From: RGIG3009 sp964390295
Lineage (GTDB): Bacteria; Bacillota; Clostridia; Oscillospirales; Acutalibacteraceae
NCBI GenBank assembly: GCA_964390295.1
Contig: CAYMHR010000004.1
Span: forward strand, 7,253-71,252
DNA length: 64,000 nt
Direction: 5' to 3'
This document shows positions 51,652 to 60,743 of this stretch, piece after piece (the first letter of the stretch is position 1; the number at the start of each line of letters is the position of its first letter). A program made the translations under genes and the position numbers. The notes beneath the pieces are model-generated. The model was not told where the DNA came from and ran no database searches. It saw nothing but the letters and a program-made list of their open reading frames with translations.

Positions 51652-53988
51652 ATGAAATCGCTGCAAAATCGCGTACTGCGCGTTGCGACGTTGCCCTTGC
51701 TGGCTCTACGGGGACGGGTGGTTTTTCCCCATACCACCGTTACGCTGGAGGTAGGGCGTGAAAAATCCTTGGCGGCTTTGCAAAAGGCAGCCGGCGAGGA
51801 TCAATCCCTGTTTCTGGTGGCTCAACGTGACGTTGACGTGGAGGAGCCGACGCTGGAACAGTTGTATAAAACCGGCGTGGTAGCGCACGTGCGTCAGGTG
51901 TTTCCGATGGGTTCCGGTGGGGTACGCGTCGTGGTGGAAGCACAATATCGTGCCCGTATTCGCACGGTGCTTCAAAGCGATCCGACGTGCGTGGTTGAGG
52001 TCAAAGAGGCGCGTTCCGGACACTTGGCTGACGAAGCGACCAACGCGGCATATTGCCGGGAGTTGTTGCACTATTTTGAACAGTATGTCCATGCTTCCGG
52101 GGACGTCAGCGAAGCGACCTTCCATGCAATCGCTCAAATTACCGAGGCCTCACTGCTGGCAGACCGCATAGCCGAATTGGTACAGGCATCAGTCAAAGAA
52201 AAACAGGCGATGCTGAATGCGCCGTCGACGGAAGTGCGGTTGCAGTTGGTGCTGAAGGCGTTGGTCAAGGAAGTAGAGCTTTTGGAGCTGGCCGCCGGCA
52301 TTGAAAATAAGGTGCAAAACGCAATCGACAAAAATCAGCGCGATTATTATTTGCACGAGCAGATGAAGGCGATCGCCTCTGAATTGGGCGAGGAGGACGA
52401 CCCGTTGGGCGAAGCCGAGGAGCTTCGCAAAACGGTGCGTGAACGCGCTCTTCCCGATGTGGTCGAGCAAAAGCTGCTCAAGGAATGTGATAAACTGGCG
52501 AAAATGCCGTTCGGCTCTCACGAGGCGACGGTGGTGCGTTTGTATTTGGACACGTGCTTGAGCTTGCCGTGGGGACAGTTTTCCAAGGAACGGCTGGACC
52601 TGAAAGCGGCAAACCGCGTGCTGGAACGCGATCATTACGGCTTAAAAAAGGTTAAGGAGCGTATTCTGGAGCTGTTGGCGGTTCGATGCCTGACCGGGGG
52701 CACGAAGGGGCAGGTAATCTGCCTGGTCGGTCCTCCCGGCGTGGGTAAAACCTCTATTGCCAAATCCGTTGCCGAAGCCCTGGGGCGTGCCTATGTGCGC
52801 GTTTCGCTGGGCGGTGTGCGCGACGAGGCGGAAATACGGGGGCACCGTCGCACCTATATAGGCTCCAAGCCGGGACGCGTGATCGAAGCGCTGATTCAGG
52901 CGAAAACCTCCAATCCGTTGATATTGCTGGACGAGATCGACAAGCTGTCGGCGGGCCAGGGCGGTGATCCTGCCTCGGCTTTGCTGGAGGTGCTGGATAC
53001 CGAGCAGAACAGTGCGTTTTGCGACCATTATTTGGAGTTGCCTTACGATTTGTCGCAGGTATTGTTTATTACTACGGCGAACAGTGCCGAGGATATTCCG
53101 GCACCGCTGTACGATCGTATGGATGTGATCACCCTGTCCAGCTATACCGCGGAGGAAAAGTTTCATATTGCGCGGGAGCATCTGGTGAAAAGGCAAATTC
53201 AGCGAAACGGTCTGAATGGCAGACAATTTCGCATTACCGACGACGCCATTCGCTTGTTGATCGATGGATACACTCGTGAAGGCGGCGTGCGTAGCTTGGA
53301 GCGCTGTTTGGCAACGTTGTGCCGCAAAAGCGCACAAAAAATCGTTTCCGGTGAGGCAAAAAGCACATCGATCCGTTCGGAAACGGTAGAAACGTATCTC
53401 GGTCCGCGTCGCTTTAAGGAAGATGACGACGAGAAGCAAGATGAAATCGGCGTTGTGAATGGCTTGGCGTGGACGGCGGTCGGCGGCGAAACGATGCCGG
53501 TCGAGGTGGCCGTGATGGAGGGAACCGGCAAGCTGGAATTGACCGGCTCGCTGGGTGACGTGATGAAGGAATCGGCTCACGCTGCCATGAGCTACGTCCG
53601 CTCTCGTGCCGATCGTTGGCATATTGCCGGTGATTTTTACAAAACCAAGGATATACATATCCACGTGCCGGAAGGGGCGGTGCCGAAGGATGGGCCGTCA
53701 GCCGGCGTGACGATGGCGACGGCGATGGTTTCCGCTTTGACGGGAATACCGGTGCGCCACGACGTGGCGATGACCGGTGAAATTTCACTGCGTGGGCGTG
53801 TGTTGCCGATCGGCGGATTAAAAGAAAAAACGATGGCGGCGTATCGCCATCATTTAACGACCGTCGTGATTCCGCAGGCGAATGAGCCGGACTTGGACGA
53901 AGTGGATGACGTGGTTAAGAGCAAGCTCCGCTTCGTAACGGCGAACACCATGGATACCGTGATTGCAACCGCGTTGCGGTTGCAATGA
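51652..53988 (+). CDS. lon: ATP-dependent protease La (Lon)
   Basis: AAA+ serine protease degrading misfolded and regulatory proteins. 778 residues from ATG 51652 (CAGGAG upstream; an in-frame GTG at 51643 lies within it). An N-terminal LON substrate domain (about 8-200) precedes the ATPase with GPPGVGKTSIAKSVAEALG and LLDEIDKL; the catalytic Ser is in KDGPSAGVTMATAM and the Lys in GLKEKTMAA, close to the C-terminus. Between clpX and engB, as in many Firmicutes. Confidence 0.97.
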   Translation: MKSLQNRVLRVATLPLLALRGRVVFPHTTVTLEVGREKSLAALQKAAGEDQSLFLVAQRDVDVEEPTLEQLYKTGVVAHVRQVFPMGSGGVRVVVEAQYRARIRTVLQSDPTCVVEVKEARSGHLADEATNAAYCRELLHYFEQYVHASGDVSEATFHAIAQITEASLLADRIAELVQASVKEKQAMLNAPSTEVRLQLVLKALVKEVELLELAAGIENKVQNAIDKNQRDYYLHEQMKAIASELGEEDDPLGEAEELRKTVRERALPDVVEQKLLKECDKLAKMPFGSHEATVVRLYLDTCLSLPWGQFSKERLDLKAANRVLERDHYGLKKVKERILELLAVRCLTGGTKGQVICLVGPPGVGKTSIAKSVAEALGRAYVRVSLGGVRDEAEIRGHRRTYIGSKPGRVIEALIQAKTSNPLILLDEIDKLSAGQGGDPASALLEVLDTEQNSAFCDHYLELPYDLSQVLFITTANSAEDIPAPLYDRMDVITLSSYTAEEKFHIAREHLVKRQIQRNGLNGRQFRITDDAIRLLIDGYTREGGVRSLERCLATLCRKSAQKIVSGEAKSTSIRSETVETYLGPRRFKEDDDEKQDEIGVVNGLAWTAVGGETMPVEVAVMEGTGKLELTGSLGDVMKESAHAAMSYVRSRADRWHIAGDFYKTKDIHIHVPEGAVPKDGPSAGVTMATAMVSALTGIPVRHDVAMTGEISLRGRVLPIGGLKEKTMAAYRHHLTTVVIPQANEPDLDEVDDVVKSKLRFVTANTMDTVIATALRLQ

Positions 53989-54003
53989 TGAGGAGACAGC
54001 GCC

Positions 54004-54588
54004 ATGAAAATCGAATCGGCACAATTTGAATTATCGGCAGGCTTGGGAAGTCAGTTGCCAGCCTCGTCGTTGCCGGAGGTAGCGGTTTCCGGTCGTTCCA
54101 ACGTCGGCAAATCCTCGCTGATCAACCGGTTGTTGAACCGTCGGTCACTGGCGCGAACCAGCGCCACGCCCGGAAAAACGATTACCGTGAATTTCTACCG
54201 ACTGGATACCATGCGGTTGGTGGATTTGCCGGGATACGGCTATGCCAAGCTGTCACGCGCCGAAAAGGAACGATTTTCCCAGGCGATCGGACAGTATTTG
54301 GGTGATGACCGCGATTTGCGACTGGTGCTTCAACTAATCGACATGCGCCATCCGCCTACGGCGGACGACCGCCAAATGTTGCGCTTTTTGTCCGATAGTG
54401 AGGTGCCGTTTATGGTGGTGCTGACAAAATCGGACAAGCTGAATCGCACCGAACGGGAACAACGCCTACAGGCATTTGAACAGGAATTTTCCGAGTACGA
54501 CGGTTTGTACTGGCTGCCGTTTTCCGCACAAAGCGGCGAAGGTGTGGAAGAACTGAGAACGATAGTCAGCGACGTGACGGCGGAATAA
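54004..54588 (+). CDS. engB: Ribosome biogenesis GTP-binding protein YsxC/EngB
   Basis: Essential GTPase for 50S assembly. 194 residues. Walker A GRSNVGKSS is at 30-38, G2 contains TPGKTITVNFY, G3 is DLPGYGYAK and G4 is TKSDKL. It follows lon by 15 bp; the pair is conserved in Firmicutes. Confidence 0.96.
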   Translation: MKIESAQFELSAGLGSQLPASSLPEVAVSGRSNVGKSSLINRLLNRRSLARTSATPGKTITVNFYRLDTMRLVDLPGYGYAKLSRAEKERFSQAIGQYLGDDRDLRLVLQLIDMRHPPTADDRQMLRFLSDSEVPFMVVLTKSDKLNRTEREQRLQAFEQEFSEYDGLYWLPFSAQSGEGVEELRTIVSDVTAE

Positions 54589-54610
54589 AGGGCAAAGAGG
54601 AGAGCATACT

Positions 54611-54769
54611 ATGAACGATCAACGGAAATACGCAGCACCGACGATGGAGCTTTTATCGCTCACGGCGGAGCCGTTTATGCTGGATGAGGGGTTGGACGTG
54701 TCGGATGATGCCGATCACGATATTGCGACATTTGCCAATACGAGCGGCAAGTGGACACCGTGGTATTGA
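54611..54769 (+). CDS. Orphan small protein (52 residues)
   Basis: Start ATG 54611 is preceded by AGAGGAGAG at proper distance and the gene follows engB by 22 bp. The protein is acidic and hydrophilic: KYAAPTMELLSLTAEPFM near the N-terminus, then an Asp-rich centre (DEGLDVSDDADHD) and a C-terminal SGKWTPWY with two Trp and a Tyr. The N-terminal half resembles a group of short secreted or precursor-like peptides often starting with (Y)xAPxMxLL; no modifying enzyme is beside it. There is no signal peptide. Function unknown; a precursor peptide or small regulatory protein are possible. Confidence 0.55.
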   Translation: MNDQRKYAAPTMELLSLTAEPFMLDEGLDVSDDADHDIATFANTSGKWTPWY

Positions 54770-54875
54770 AAGCTTGAAAAATTTTCCAGCCGTATGTTTT
54801 GCGTCGATCCGGTTACACTAACGGTGGCGGGTTCGATGCAATTCGCCGGATCTCATCTTGAAGGAGGTTACCGGT

Positions 54876-55049
54876 ATGAACAATGGCGGTTGTCAGGAAA
54901 ACAAGGCGATTCAGTGCACGGTACAGCAGTGTCGGCATCACTGCCCGTGCGGTGACTACTGTTCACTCAATTCTATTCGGGTGGGAACTCACGAAACCAA
55001 TCCGACGATGTGTGAATGTACGGATTGCCAGTCCTTTGAGTGTAAATAA
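54876..55049 (+). CDS. DUF1540 domain protein
   Basis: 57 residues from ATG 54876, preceded by AAGGAGG. It has eight Cys in the DUF1540 pattern (GGCQENKAIQC, VQQCRHHCPCGDYC, MCECTDCQSFEC). The family is widespread in spore-formers and contains one or two metal-binding-looking modules. Cysteine spacing suggests zinc or disulfide structure. Function unknown. Confidence 0.88.
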   Translation: MNNGGCQENKAIQCTVQQCRHHCPCGDYCSLNSIRVGTHETNPTMCECTDCQSFECK

Positions 55050-55057
55050 GTAAATGA

Positions 55058-55091
55058 AAAGAGGGAGAAAGCCGAAAGGCTTTCTCCCTCG
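55058..55091. terminator. Bidirectional hairpin between DUF1540 and dapB
   Basis: Stem GAGGGAGAAAGCC (55061-55073) / GGCTTTCTCCCTC (55078-55090) with loop GAAA; TTTTCATTT follows on the minus strand, so it mainly terminates asd-dapA-dapB. Confidence 0.85.
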
Positions 55092-55101
55092 AATCTTTGA
55101 A

Positions 55102-55854
55102 TTATGCCAGCAAATCTTTCATCGTATACAGACCGGCTGGTTTGTCATTCAGAAACACGGCGGCGTTTACGGCGCCGGAAGCAAAAATTTCTTTCGACGC
55201 GGCGGAATGTGACAGACTGATACATTCGTCGTGCCCGGCAAACAGGATTTCATGCTCGCCAACGATGGTGCCGCCCCGAATGGAGCTAAACCCAATTTCG
55301 TGCGGATCGCGCTTGGCGCGGACGGCTTGGCGGTCATATACGTATTTCGGTGTATACGACAGGCCTTCGGACACGGCACCGGCCAGCATCAGTGCTGTGC
55401 CGGAGGGAGCATCGATCTTTTGGTTGTGATGCTTTTCGATAATTTCCACGTCGAAGGAATCTCCCAAAACGGCGGCCGCTTTTTTGGCAAGCTCTGCCAG
55501 CAAGCTGACGCCGAGTGACATGTTGGCACTGGAAAACACAGCGATTTGGCGGGAAGCATCCTGCACCGCCGCTACGTCCTCATCGGACAGACCGGTCGTG
55601 GCAATGACCGCCGGTATGTGATGCTCCGTTGCGTACTTCAGTACGCCTGCCAAGGCGGACGGATGAGAAAAATCAATGAGCACGTCAGCCTCAACATCGC
55701 AATTGGCGGGATTGGCATACACCGGGAAACCGGCATTCGGTTCGGTGTTGCGGTCGAAGCCGGCAACGATCTCGCAGTCACAGCGATTTTTGACGCAAGC
55801 AGAAATAGCGCGTCCCATTTTTCCGTTACAGCCGCAAACGATCAGCCGTATCAT
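55102..55854 (-). CDS. dapB: 4-Hydroxy-tetrahydrodipicolinate reductase
   Basis: NAD(P)H-dependent step of the diaminopimelate/lysine pathway. 250 residues from ATG 55854 (AGAAAGGATG upstream). Rossmann motif IVCGCNGKMGRAI at the N-terminus and the substrate motif EIIEKHHNQKIDAPSGTAL. Third gene of the asd-dapA-dapB operon. Confidence 0.96.
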   Translation of the reverse strand: MIRLIVCGCNGKMGRAISACVKNRCDCEIVAGFDRNTEPNAGFPVYANPANCDVEADVLIDFSHPSALAGVLKYATEHHIPAVIATTGLSDEDVAAVQDASRQIAVFSSANMSLGVSLLAELAKKAAAVLGDSFDVEIIEKHHNQKIDAPSGTALMLAGAVSEGLSYTPKYVYDRQAVRAKRDPHEIGFSSIRGGTIVGEHEILFAGHDECISLSHSAASKEIFASGAVNAAVFLNDKPAGLYTMKDLLA

Positions 55855-55879
55855 ACAAACATCCTTTCTGTGAAACAAA

Positions 55880-56764
55880 TTATATCAGACGATACCGCTG
55901 CAATACCGCATGTAGGCGTTCCTTGCTTGCCGCATCCATGGTATACAGCGGTAAGCGACAGTTTCCAACCTGCATTCCCATTTGGTTCATCGCTTCCTTG
56001 ACGGGAATGGGGTTGACGTCGCTAAACAAGGCGTTAGCGAGGCTCAAATAGTCCAACTGAAGCTGTAAGCTGACTTCCGACTGGCCGTTGAACCAAGCGG
56101 CGCACAGCTCGTGAACCGCCCGCGGTACAACGTTGGACAGCACCGAGATGACGCCCTTGCCGCCGAGTGCCAGGGTGGGAACGATGAGATCGTCGTTCCC
56201 GGAATAAATCGGAATATCGCACAGTGAGGCCAGCAGGGTGGTTTCCGACAAATTGTTGCTCGCCTGCTTGATGGCGTTAATCTGTGGGATTTTGTACAGC
56301 TCGGCTACGGTTTCTGGCTTGAGATTGACGCCGGTGCGCGAGGGCACGTTGTACAGAATCATCGGAAGATCAACGGCAGCGGCGATCGCGGAATAATGAG
56401 CGATTAACCCGCGCTGGGAGGTCTTGTTGTAATACGGAGTAACCAGCAGTAAGCCGTCGGCCCCCATGGCCTTGGCCTCACGCGACATATAGACGGCGTG
56501 GGCGGTGTTGTTGGAGCCGGTTCCGGCGATCACGGGAACGCGGCCGTTGACGTGCTCGATTGCCACACGCAGGGCCTCCAAATGTTCGCCGTCCTCCAGA
56601 GTAGGGGCTTCGCCGGTGGTTCCCACGGCAATGATGGCATCGGTGCCGTTGTCAATTTGAAAATCAATGAGCTCGCAGTACTTCGTGTAATTGATACTTC
56701 CGTCCGGGTGCATCGGTGTAATAAGGGCGACACCGGCACCGGTAAAGATGACCGATTTACTCAT
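55880..56764 (-). CDS. dapA: 4-Hydroxy-tetrahydrodipicolinate synthase
   Basis: Class I aldolase condensing aspartate semialdehyde with pyruvate; branch point to lysine, DAP for the wall and dipicolinate for spores. 294 residues. Schiff-base Lys166 in INAIKQASNN; Tyr138 in ILYNVPSRTG; VGTTGEAPTL. Lies 25 bp from dapB and 26 bp from asd. Confidence 0.97.
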   Translation of the reverse strand: MSKSVIFTGAGVALITPMHPDGSINYTKYCELIDFQIDNGTDAIIAVGTTGEAPTLEDGEHLEALRVAIEHVNGRVPVIAGTGSNNTAHAVYMSREAKAMGADGLLLVTPYYNKTSQRGLIAHYSAIAAAVDLPMILYNVPSRTGVNLKPETVAELYKIPQINAIKQASNNLSETTLLASLCDIPIYSGNDDLIVPTLALGGKGVISVLSNVVPRAVHELCAAWFNGQSEVSLQLQLDYLSLANALFSDVNPIPVKEAMNQMGMQVGNCRLPLYTMDAASKERLHAVLQRYRLI

Positions 56765-56790
56765 GACGTGACCTCCTGATTGCGGTCAGA

Positions 56791-57867
56791 TTAGTCCATA
56801 TAGCCCTCGGCACACAGCAATTCAGCCAGCAGTACGGCACCACCGGCGGCTCCGCGCAGGGTGTTGTGGGACAGACCGACAAATTTGTAATCGTACTGGG
56901 TATCCTCGCGCAGACGGCCGAGGGAGATGGCCATGCCGCCCTCCAGACCACGATGCAACCGGGTCTGCGGCATATTGTCCTCCTCAAAATAGTGGAGGAA
57001 TTGCTTGGGGGCACTGGGAAGCTGCAACTCCTGTGCACGGCCGCGGAAATTAGCCCAGGTTTCCAGGATTTCCTCGCGGGTGGGCTTCTTTTCAAAGGAA
57101 CAGAACACCGCCGCAAAGTGACCGTCCGATACGGGGACGCGCAGGCATTGCGCGGTGAACGCCGGTGCCTGTGCCGGGACGATAACGCCGTTTTCCACGT
57201 GGCCCCAGATTTTCAGCGGCTCCTGCTCGGATTTTTCCTCCTCACCGCCGATGTAGGGGATGAGGTTATCCACCATTTCCGGCCAGCGCTCAAAGGTTTT
57301 GCCGGCGCCGGAAATGGCCTGATAGGTACATACCAGCGATTTGGTAATGCCGAACTTGGACAGCGGGAAGAGCGCCGGGACGTAGCTTTGCAGGGAGCAG
57401 TTGGATTTTACCGAAATAAAGCCGCGCTTGGTGCCGAGGCGCTTGCGCTGATACGGGATGACCGCCACGTGATCGGCGTTCAGCTCCGGGATGATCATCG
57501 GCACGTCCGGGGTTCCGCGATGGGCGCTGTTGTTGGACACCACGGGACATTCCGCTTTGGCGTATGCTTCTTCCAAAGCGCGGATTTGATCCTTCGGCAT
57601 ATCGACGGCGCAGAAAACGAAGTCTGCTAGAGCGGCTACCTCATCCACGTGAGAGGCGTCGTGCACAATCATATTCTTCAGAGATTCCGGCAGAGGCGTG
57701 GTCATCGCCCAGCGATTGCCGATCGCCTCCTCGTAGGTTTTGCCGGCAGAGCGGGGGCTGGCGGCGAGAACGCTGACGTGGAACCACGGGTGCTCGGCCA
57801 GCAAGGTGGCAAACCGCTGTCCGACCATACCGGTACAGCCGATAATACCGACGTTGTAAGTTTTCAT
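56791..57867 (-). CDS. asd: Aspartate-semialdehyde dehydrogenase
   Basis: Reduces beta-aspartyl phosphate to aspartate semialdehyde. 358 residues, similar to the archaeal/fungal long type rather than the shorter Gram-positive type. GIIGCTGMVGQRF at the N-terminus, catalytic Cys157 in VKSNCSLQSYVPAL, and His250 in RVPVSDGHFA. First gene of the operon; the leader of about 95 bases is too short for a lysine riboswitch. Confidence 0.96.
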   Translation of the reverse strand: MKTYNVGIIGCTGMVGQRFATLLAEHPWFHVSVLAASPRSAGKTYEEAIGNRWAMTTPLPESLKNMIVHDASHVDEVAALADFVFCAVDMPKDQIRALEEAYAKAECPVVSNNSAHRGTPDVPMIIPELNADHVAVIPYQRKRLGTKRGFISVKSNCSLQSYVPALFPLSKFGITKSLVCTYQAISGAGKTFERWPEMVDNLIPYIGGEEEKSEQEPLKIWGHVENGVIVPAQAPAFTAQCLRVPVSDGHFAAVFCSFEKKPTREEILETWANFRGRAQELQLPSAPKQFLHYFEEDNMPQTRLHRGLEGGMAISLGRLREDTQYDYKFVGLSHNTLRGAAGGAVLLAELLCAEGYMD

Positions 57868-57946
57868 AGTAGGTGATCCTTTCCGAAAAGAAAATTCCGA
57901 ATATGCCGGAAACTGGGTAAAAACGCAGAGAATCCCGGATATTCAC

Positions 57947-57975
57947 TTGACTTTTGTCGTTTACTATTGTAGCAT
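57947..57975 (+). promoter_or_regulatory. Promoter of queA-tgt (overlapping asd promoter)
   Basis: TTGACT (57947-57952), 17-bp spacer, TAGCAT (57970-57975). It is face-to-face with the asd promoter, sharing bases of the -10 region. Confidence 0.55.
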
Positions 57976-57994
57976 TATGAAATGAAGATGTCAA
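57966..57994 (-). promoter_or_regulatory. Promoter of asd-dapA-dapB
   Basis: Minus-strand TTGACA (57989-57994), 17-bp spacer, TACAAT (57966-57971). Overlaps the divergent queA promoter. Confidence 0.8.
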
Positions 57995-58036
57995 TAATTG
58001 AGAATGTGAGAAAACGCGAATGGAGAACGATTTTTC

Positions 58037-59068
58037 ATGGAAATGAAACGACAGGATTTTTATTACGATCTGCCGCAGGAGCTGATTGCCCAGGAGCCGA
58101 TCGAGCCACGGGACCATTCCCGACTTCTGGTGCTGGATCGCCGGACGGGCGAGCGTGCAGACCGACATTTTTACGATATCGTGGATATTCTGCAGCCGGG
58201 CGATTGCCTGATCCTCAATGACAGCCGCGTGCTTCCGGCGCGGCTGTACGGCCAGCGCAAGGGAACCGGTGCGGCGGTGGAGCTGTTGCTGCTCAATCCG
58301 CGCGGAGCCGACCGCTGGGAGGTGTTGGCAGGTCCCGGTCGCAAGGCGCGTCCGGGTGACGTGCTGACCTTTGGCGACGGTTTGCTGGAGGCCGAGGTGC
58401 TGGAAATCCTGCCGGGCGGCAACCGATTGGTTCATTTTTGCTACGAGGGCAATTTTTACGCTCTGCTGGAGCGCATTGGTCAAATGCCGCTTCCACACTA
58501 TATTACGCACGAATTGCGCGATGCAGAACGGTATCAAACGGTCTATTCCCGTGAGCTTGGCTCGGCTGCCGCGCCGACGGCGGGGCTTCATTTCACGCCG
58601 GAGCTGTTGGATCGCCTGAAGGACAAAGGCGTTTCGATCGGTTTTGTCACGCTGCACGTGGGGCTGGGGACGTTTCGCCCGGTGAAAGAGGAGAACATTC
58701 TGGAGCACAAAATGCATTCCGAGCATTACGAGCTTCCGGAGGAGACGGCGGAGCTGATCAATCGCACTCGCGCCGCCGGGGGACGCGTATTTGCCGTGGG
58801 AACGACCAGTTGTCGCACACTGGAAAGCGTGGGATTGACTGATGGTCGGGTGCAGGCATCGGAGGGATGGACGGAAATTTTCATCTATCCCGGGTATCAA
58901 TTCCAGGTTCTGGACGGCTTGATTACCAATTTTCACCTGCCGGAAAGTACGTTGATCATGCTGGTTTCCGCTTTTGCCGGGTATCCGTTGACCATGGAGA
59001 CGTATCGCTACGCTGTGGAGCAACGGTATCGGTTTTTCAGCTTTGGCGATGCCATGCTGATCCAATAA
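58037..59068 (+). CDS. queA: S-adenosylmethionine:tRNA ribosyltransferase-isomerase
   Basis: Late step of queuosine synthesis: transfers ribosyl from SAM to preQ1 in tRNA, giving epoxyqueuosine. 343 residues. MKRQDFYYDLPQELIAQEPI at the N-terminus, LILNDSRVLPARLYG, AAPTAGLHFTPELL and TTSCRTLES are family markers. It is followed by tgt 12 bp on. No preQ1 riboswitch is visible in its short leader. Confidence 0.97.
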   Translation: MEMKRQDFYYDLPQELIAQEPIEPRDHSRLLVLDRRTGERADRHFYDIVDILQPGDCLILNDSRVLPARLYGQRKGTGAAVELLLLNPRGADRWEVLAGPGRKARPGDVLTFGDGLLEAEVLEILPGGNRLVHFCYEGNFYALLERIGQMPLPHYITHELRDAERYQTVYSRELGSAAAPTAGLHFTPELLDRLKDKGVSIGFVTLHVGLGTFRPVKEENILEHKMHSEHYELPEETAELINRTRAAGGRVFAVGTTSCRTLESVGLTDGRVQASEGWTEIFIYPGYQFQVLDGLITNFHLPESTLIMLVSAFAGYPLTMETYRYAVEQRYRFFSFGDAMLIQ

Positions 59069-59080
59069 AGGAGTATGGTT

Positions 59081-60208
59081 ATGGAAATTGTAAAGACCTG
59101 CGGACGGGCGCGCCGCGGCGTTCTGGAAACGCCGCACGGTACCGTGCAAACGCCTGCTTTTATGAACGTGGCCACCTGCGGTGCCATCAAGGGTGCCGTG
59201 TCGGCATACGACCTGGCCGAAATCAAATGCCAGGTACAGTTATGCAATACGTATCATCTGCATTTGCGCCCCGGCGAGGATTTGGTGCGCGAAATGGGAG
59301 GATTGCACGGTTTTACCGGCTGGAAGGGCCCGATTTTGACGGACAGCGGTGGGTTTCAGGTGTTTTCGCTAGCAAAGCTTCGCCGCATTACCGAGGAGGG
59401 CGTCACCTTTTCGTCGCATATTGATGGACGCCGTTTGTTTATTGGTCCGGAGGAAAGCATACAGATTCAATCCAAGCTCGGCTCCACGATCGCCATGGCG
59501 TTTGACGAATGTGTCGAAAACCCGGCTCAATACGACTATTCGGCACGCTCTTGTGAACGGACGACCCGCTGGCTCAAGCGTTGCGCTACCGAAATGGCGC
59601 GATTACGGGAACAGCCGGATACCATCAATCCCCGGCAGTGGTTGTTCGGCATCAATCAGGGCTGTACCTTCGAGGACCTTCGCGTTCGCCACATGCAGGA
59701 GATTGCCGAATTGGATTTGGACGGATACGCCGTCGGCGGTTTGGCGGTGGGTGAGCCGACGGAGGATATGTACCGCATTTTGGACGCCGTTGTGCCGCAC
59801 ATGCCGCAAGGCAAACCGCGGTATTTGATGGGCGTCGGTACACCGGAAAATATTTTGGAGGGCGTGTATCGCGGCATCGATCTTTTTGATTGCGTCATGC
59901 CGGCGCGCAATGCCCGTCACGCTCACGTGTTTACGTGGGAAGGGCATCGCAATATGCTTAACCAAAAGTACGAGCACGATCCGCGCCCGTTGGACGAAGC
60001 GTGCGATTGTCCGACCTGCCGTCATCATTCGCGCGCCTACATTCGGCATTTGTTCAAGGCTAACGAAATGCTGGCAATGCGCCTGTGCGTCATGCATAAC
60101 CTGTATTTTTATAATACGTTGGTCGAACGAATCCGTGACGCCTTGGACAACGGCACCTTTGAAGCGTTTTACCAAGCTCATCGCGGCGTGTTGGATCGGC
60201 GTGTCTAA
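59081..60208 (+). CDS. tgt: Queuine tRNA-ribosyltransferase
   Basis: Exchanges guanine-34 of tRNA(GUN) for preQ1 (queuine precursor). 375 residues from ATG 59081 (GGAG at spacing 7; ATG 59075 is too close). Active-site Asp in ILTDSGGFQVFS, nucleophile region in GIDLFDCVMPARNARHAHVF, and the C-terminal zinc site CDCPTCRHHSRAYIRHL. Operon with queA. Confidence 0.97.
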   Translation: MEIVKTCGRARRGVLETPHGTVQTPAFMNVATCGAIKGAVSAYDLAEIKCQVQLCNTYHLHLRPGEDLVREMGGLHGFTGWKGPILTDSGGFQVFSLAKLRRITEEGVTFSSHIDGRRLFIGPEESIQIQSKLGSTIAMAFDECVENPAQYDYSARSCERTTRWLKRCATEMARLREQPDTINPRQWLFGINQGCTFEDLRVRHMQEIAELDLDGYAVGGLAVGEPTEDMYRILDAVVPHMPQGKPRYLMGVGTPENILEGVYRGIDLFDCVMPARNARHAHVFTWEGHRNMLNQKYEHDPRPLDEACDCPTCRHHSRAYIRHLFKANEMLAMRLCVMHNLYFYNTLVERIRDALDNGTFEAFYQAHRGVLDRRV

Positions 60209-60240
60209 ATTGTAAACTTTTTTATTTTTTGCGATTACTC

Positions 60241-60269
60241 TTGCTTTTGCCAACAATATTCTGTATAAT
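60241..60269 (+). promoter_or_regulatory. Promoter of yajC
   Basis: TTGCTT (60241-60246), 17-bp spacer, TATAAT (60264-60269). Confidence 0.8.
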
Positions 60270-60298
60270 AGTAACGATTTCTTTGGAGGTGCAAAACT

Positions 60299-60664
60299 AT
60301 GTTTCATGTAACAGCCTTAACCGCGGATGCGAGTACCAGCGGCAGCAGCACGGGTAGCCTGATCGGTATGCTCGTCATGTGGGCCGCCATCATTGCCGTT
60401 ATGTACTTTTTGATGATCCGTCCGCAGAAAAAGAAGCAGAAGGCCGAGCAGAAGATGCGTGAATCCGTTCGCGTGGGCGATGAGATCACCACCATCGGCG
60501 GTATTTGCGGCCGTATTGTGACGATCAAGGAAGACACGTTTGTCATTGAAACCGGCGTGGATCGCAACAAAATGGTGATCAAAAAGTGGGCTATGCAAAG
60601 CTGTGATACGGTCCACGATGCCGAAGTCGATAACGACGATGACGACGATGACGACGATATTTAA
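60299..60664 (+). CDS. yajC: Preprotein translocase subunit YajC
   Basis: Accessory membrane protein of the Sec-DF-YajC complex. 121 residues: short N-terminus, one transmembrane helix (about 20-42, LIGMLVMWAAIIAVMYFLMI), then the cytosolic domain PQKKKQKAEQKMRESVRVGDEITTIGGICG. The extreme C-terminus is a run of eight Asp and an Ile, encoded by a near-perfect GAC/GAT repeat (60638-60661) that is likely length-variable. tgt-yajC-secDF is a common order, but secDF is not in the window. Confidence 0.95.
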   Translation: MFHVTALTADASTSGSSTGSLIGMLVMWAAIIAVMYFLMIRPQKKKQKAEQKMRESVRVGDEITTIGGICGRIVTIKEDTFVIETGVDRNKMVIKKWAMQSCDTVHDAEVDNDDDDDDDDI

Positions 60665-60743
60665 TCGTTGCTGACAGTGCTATTTTCTCTTTCCGACGCA
60701 TAGGCTGATGGTGTAATCCGGAAGCAGAAGCGGAGGAAATGCG

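Noticed and set aside
57868..57965. Lysine riboswitch in front of asd
   Set aside because: Predicted leader is only about 95 bases and lacks L-box elements; too short for a lysine riboswitch.
57976..58036. preQ1 riboswitch in front of queA
   Set aside because: No preQ1-I/II-like pseudoknot pattern is visible in the roughly 55-base leader.
57641..59149. Long open frame on the minus strand (about 502 codons)
   Set aside because: It is antisense to queA and in another frame of asd; no ribosome site, no recognisable domain, composition of a shadow frame.
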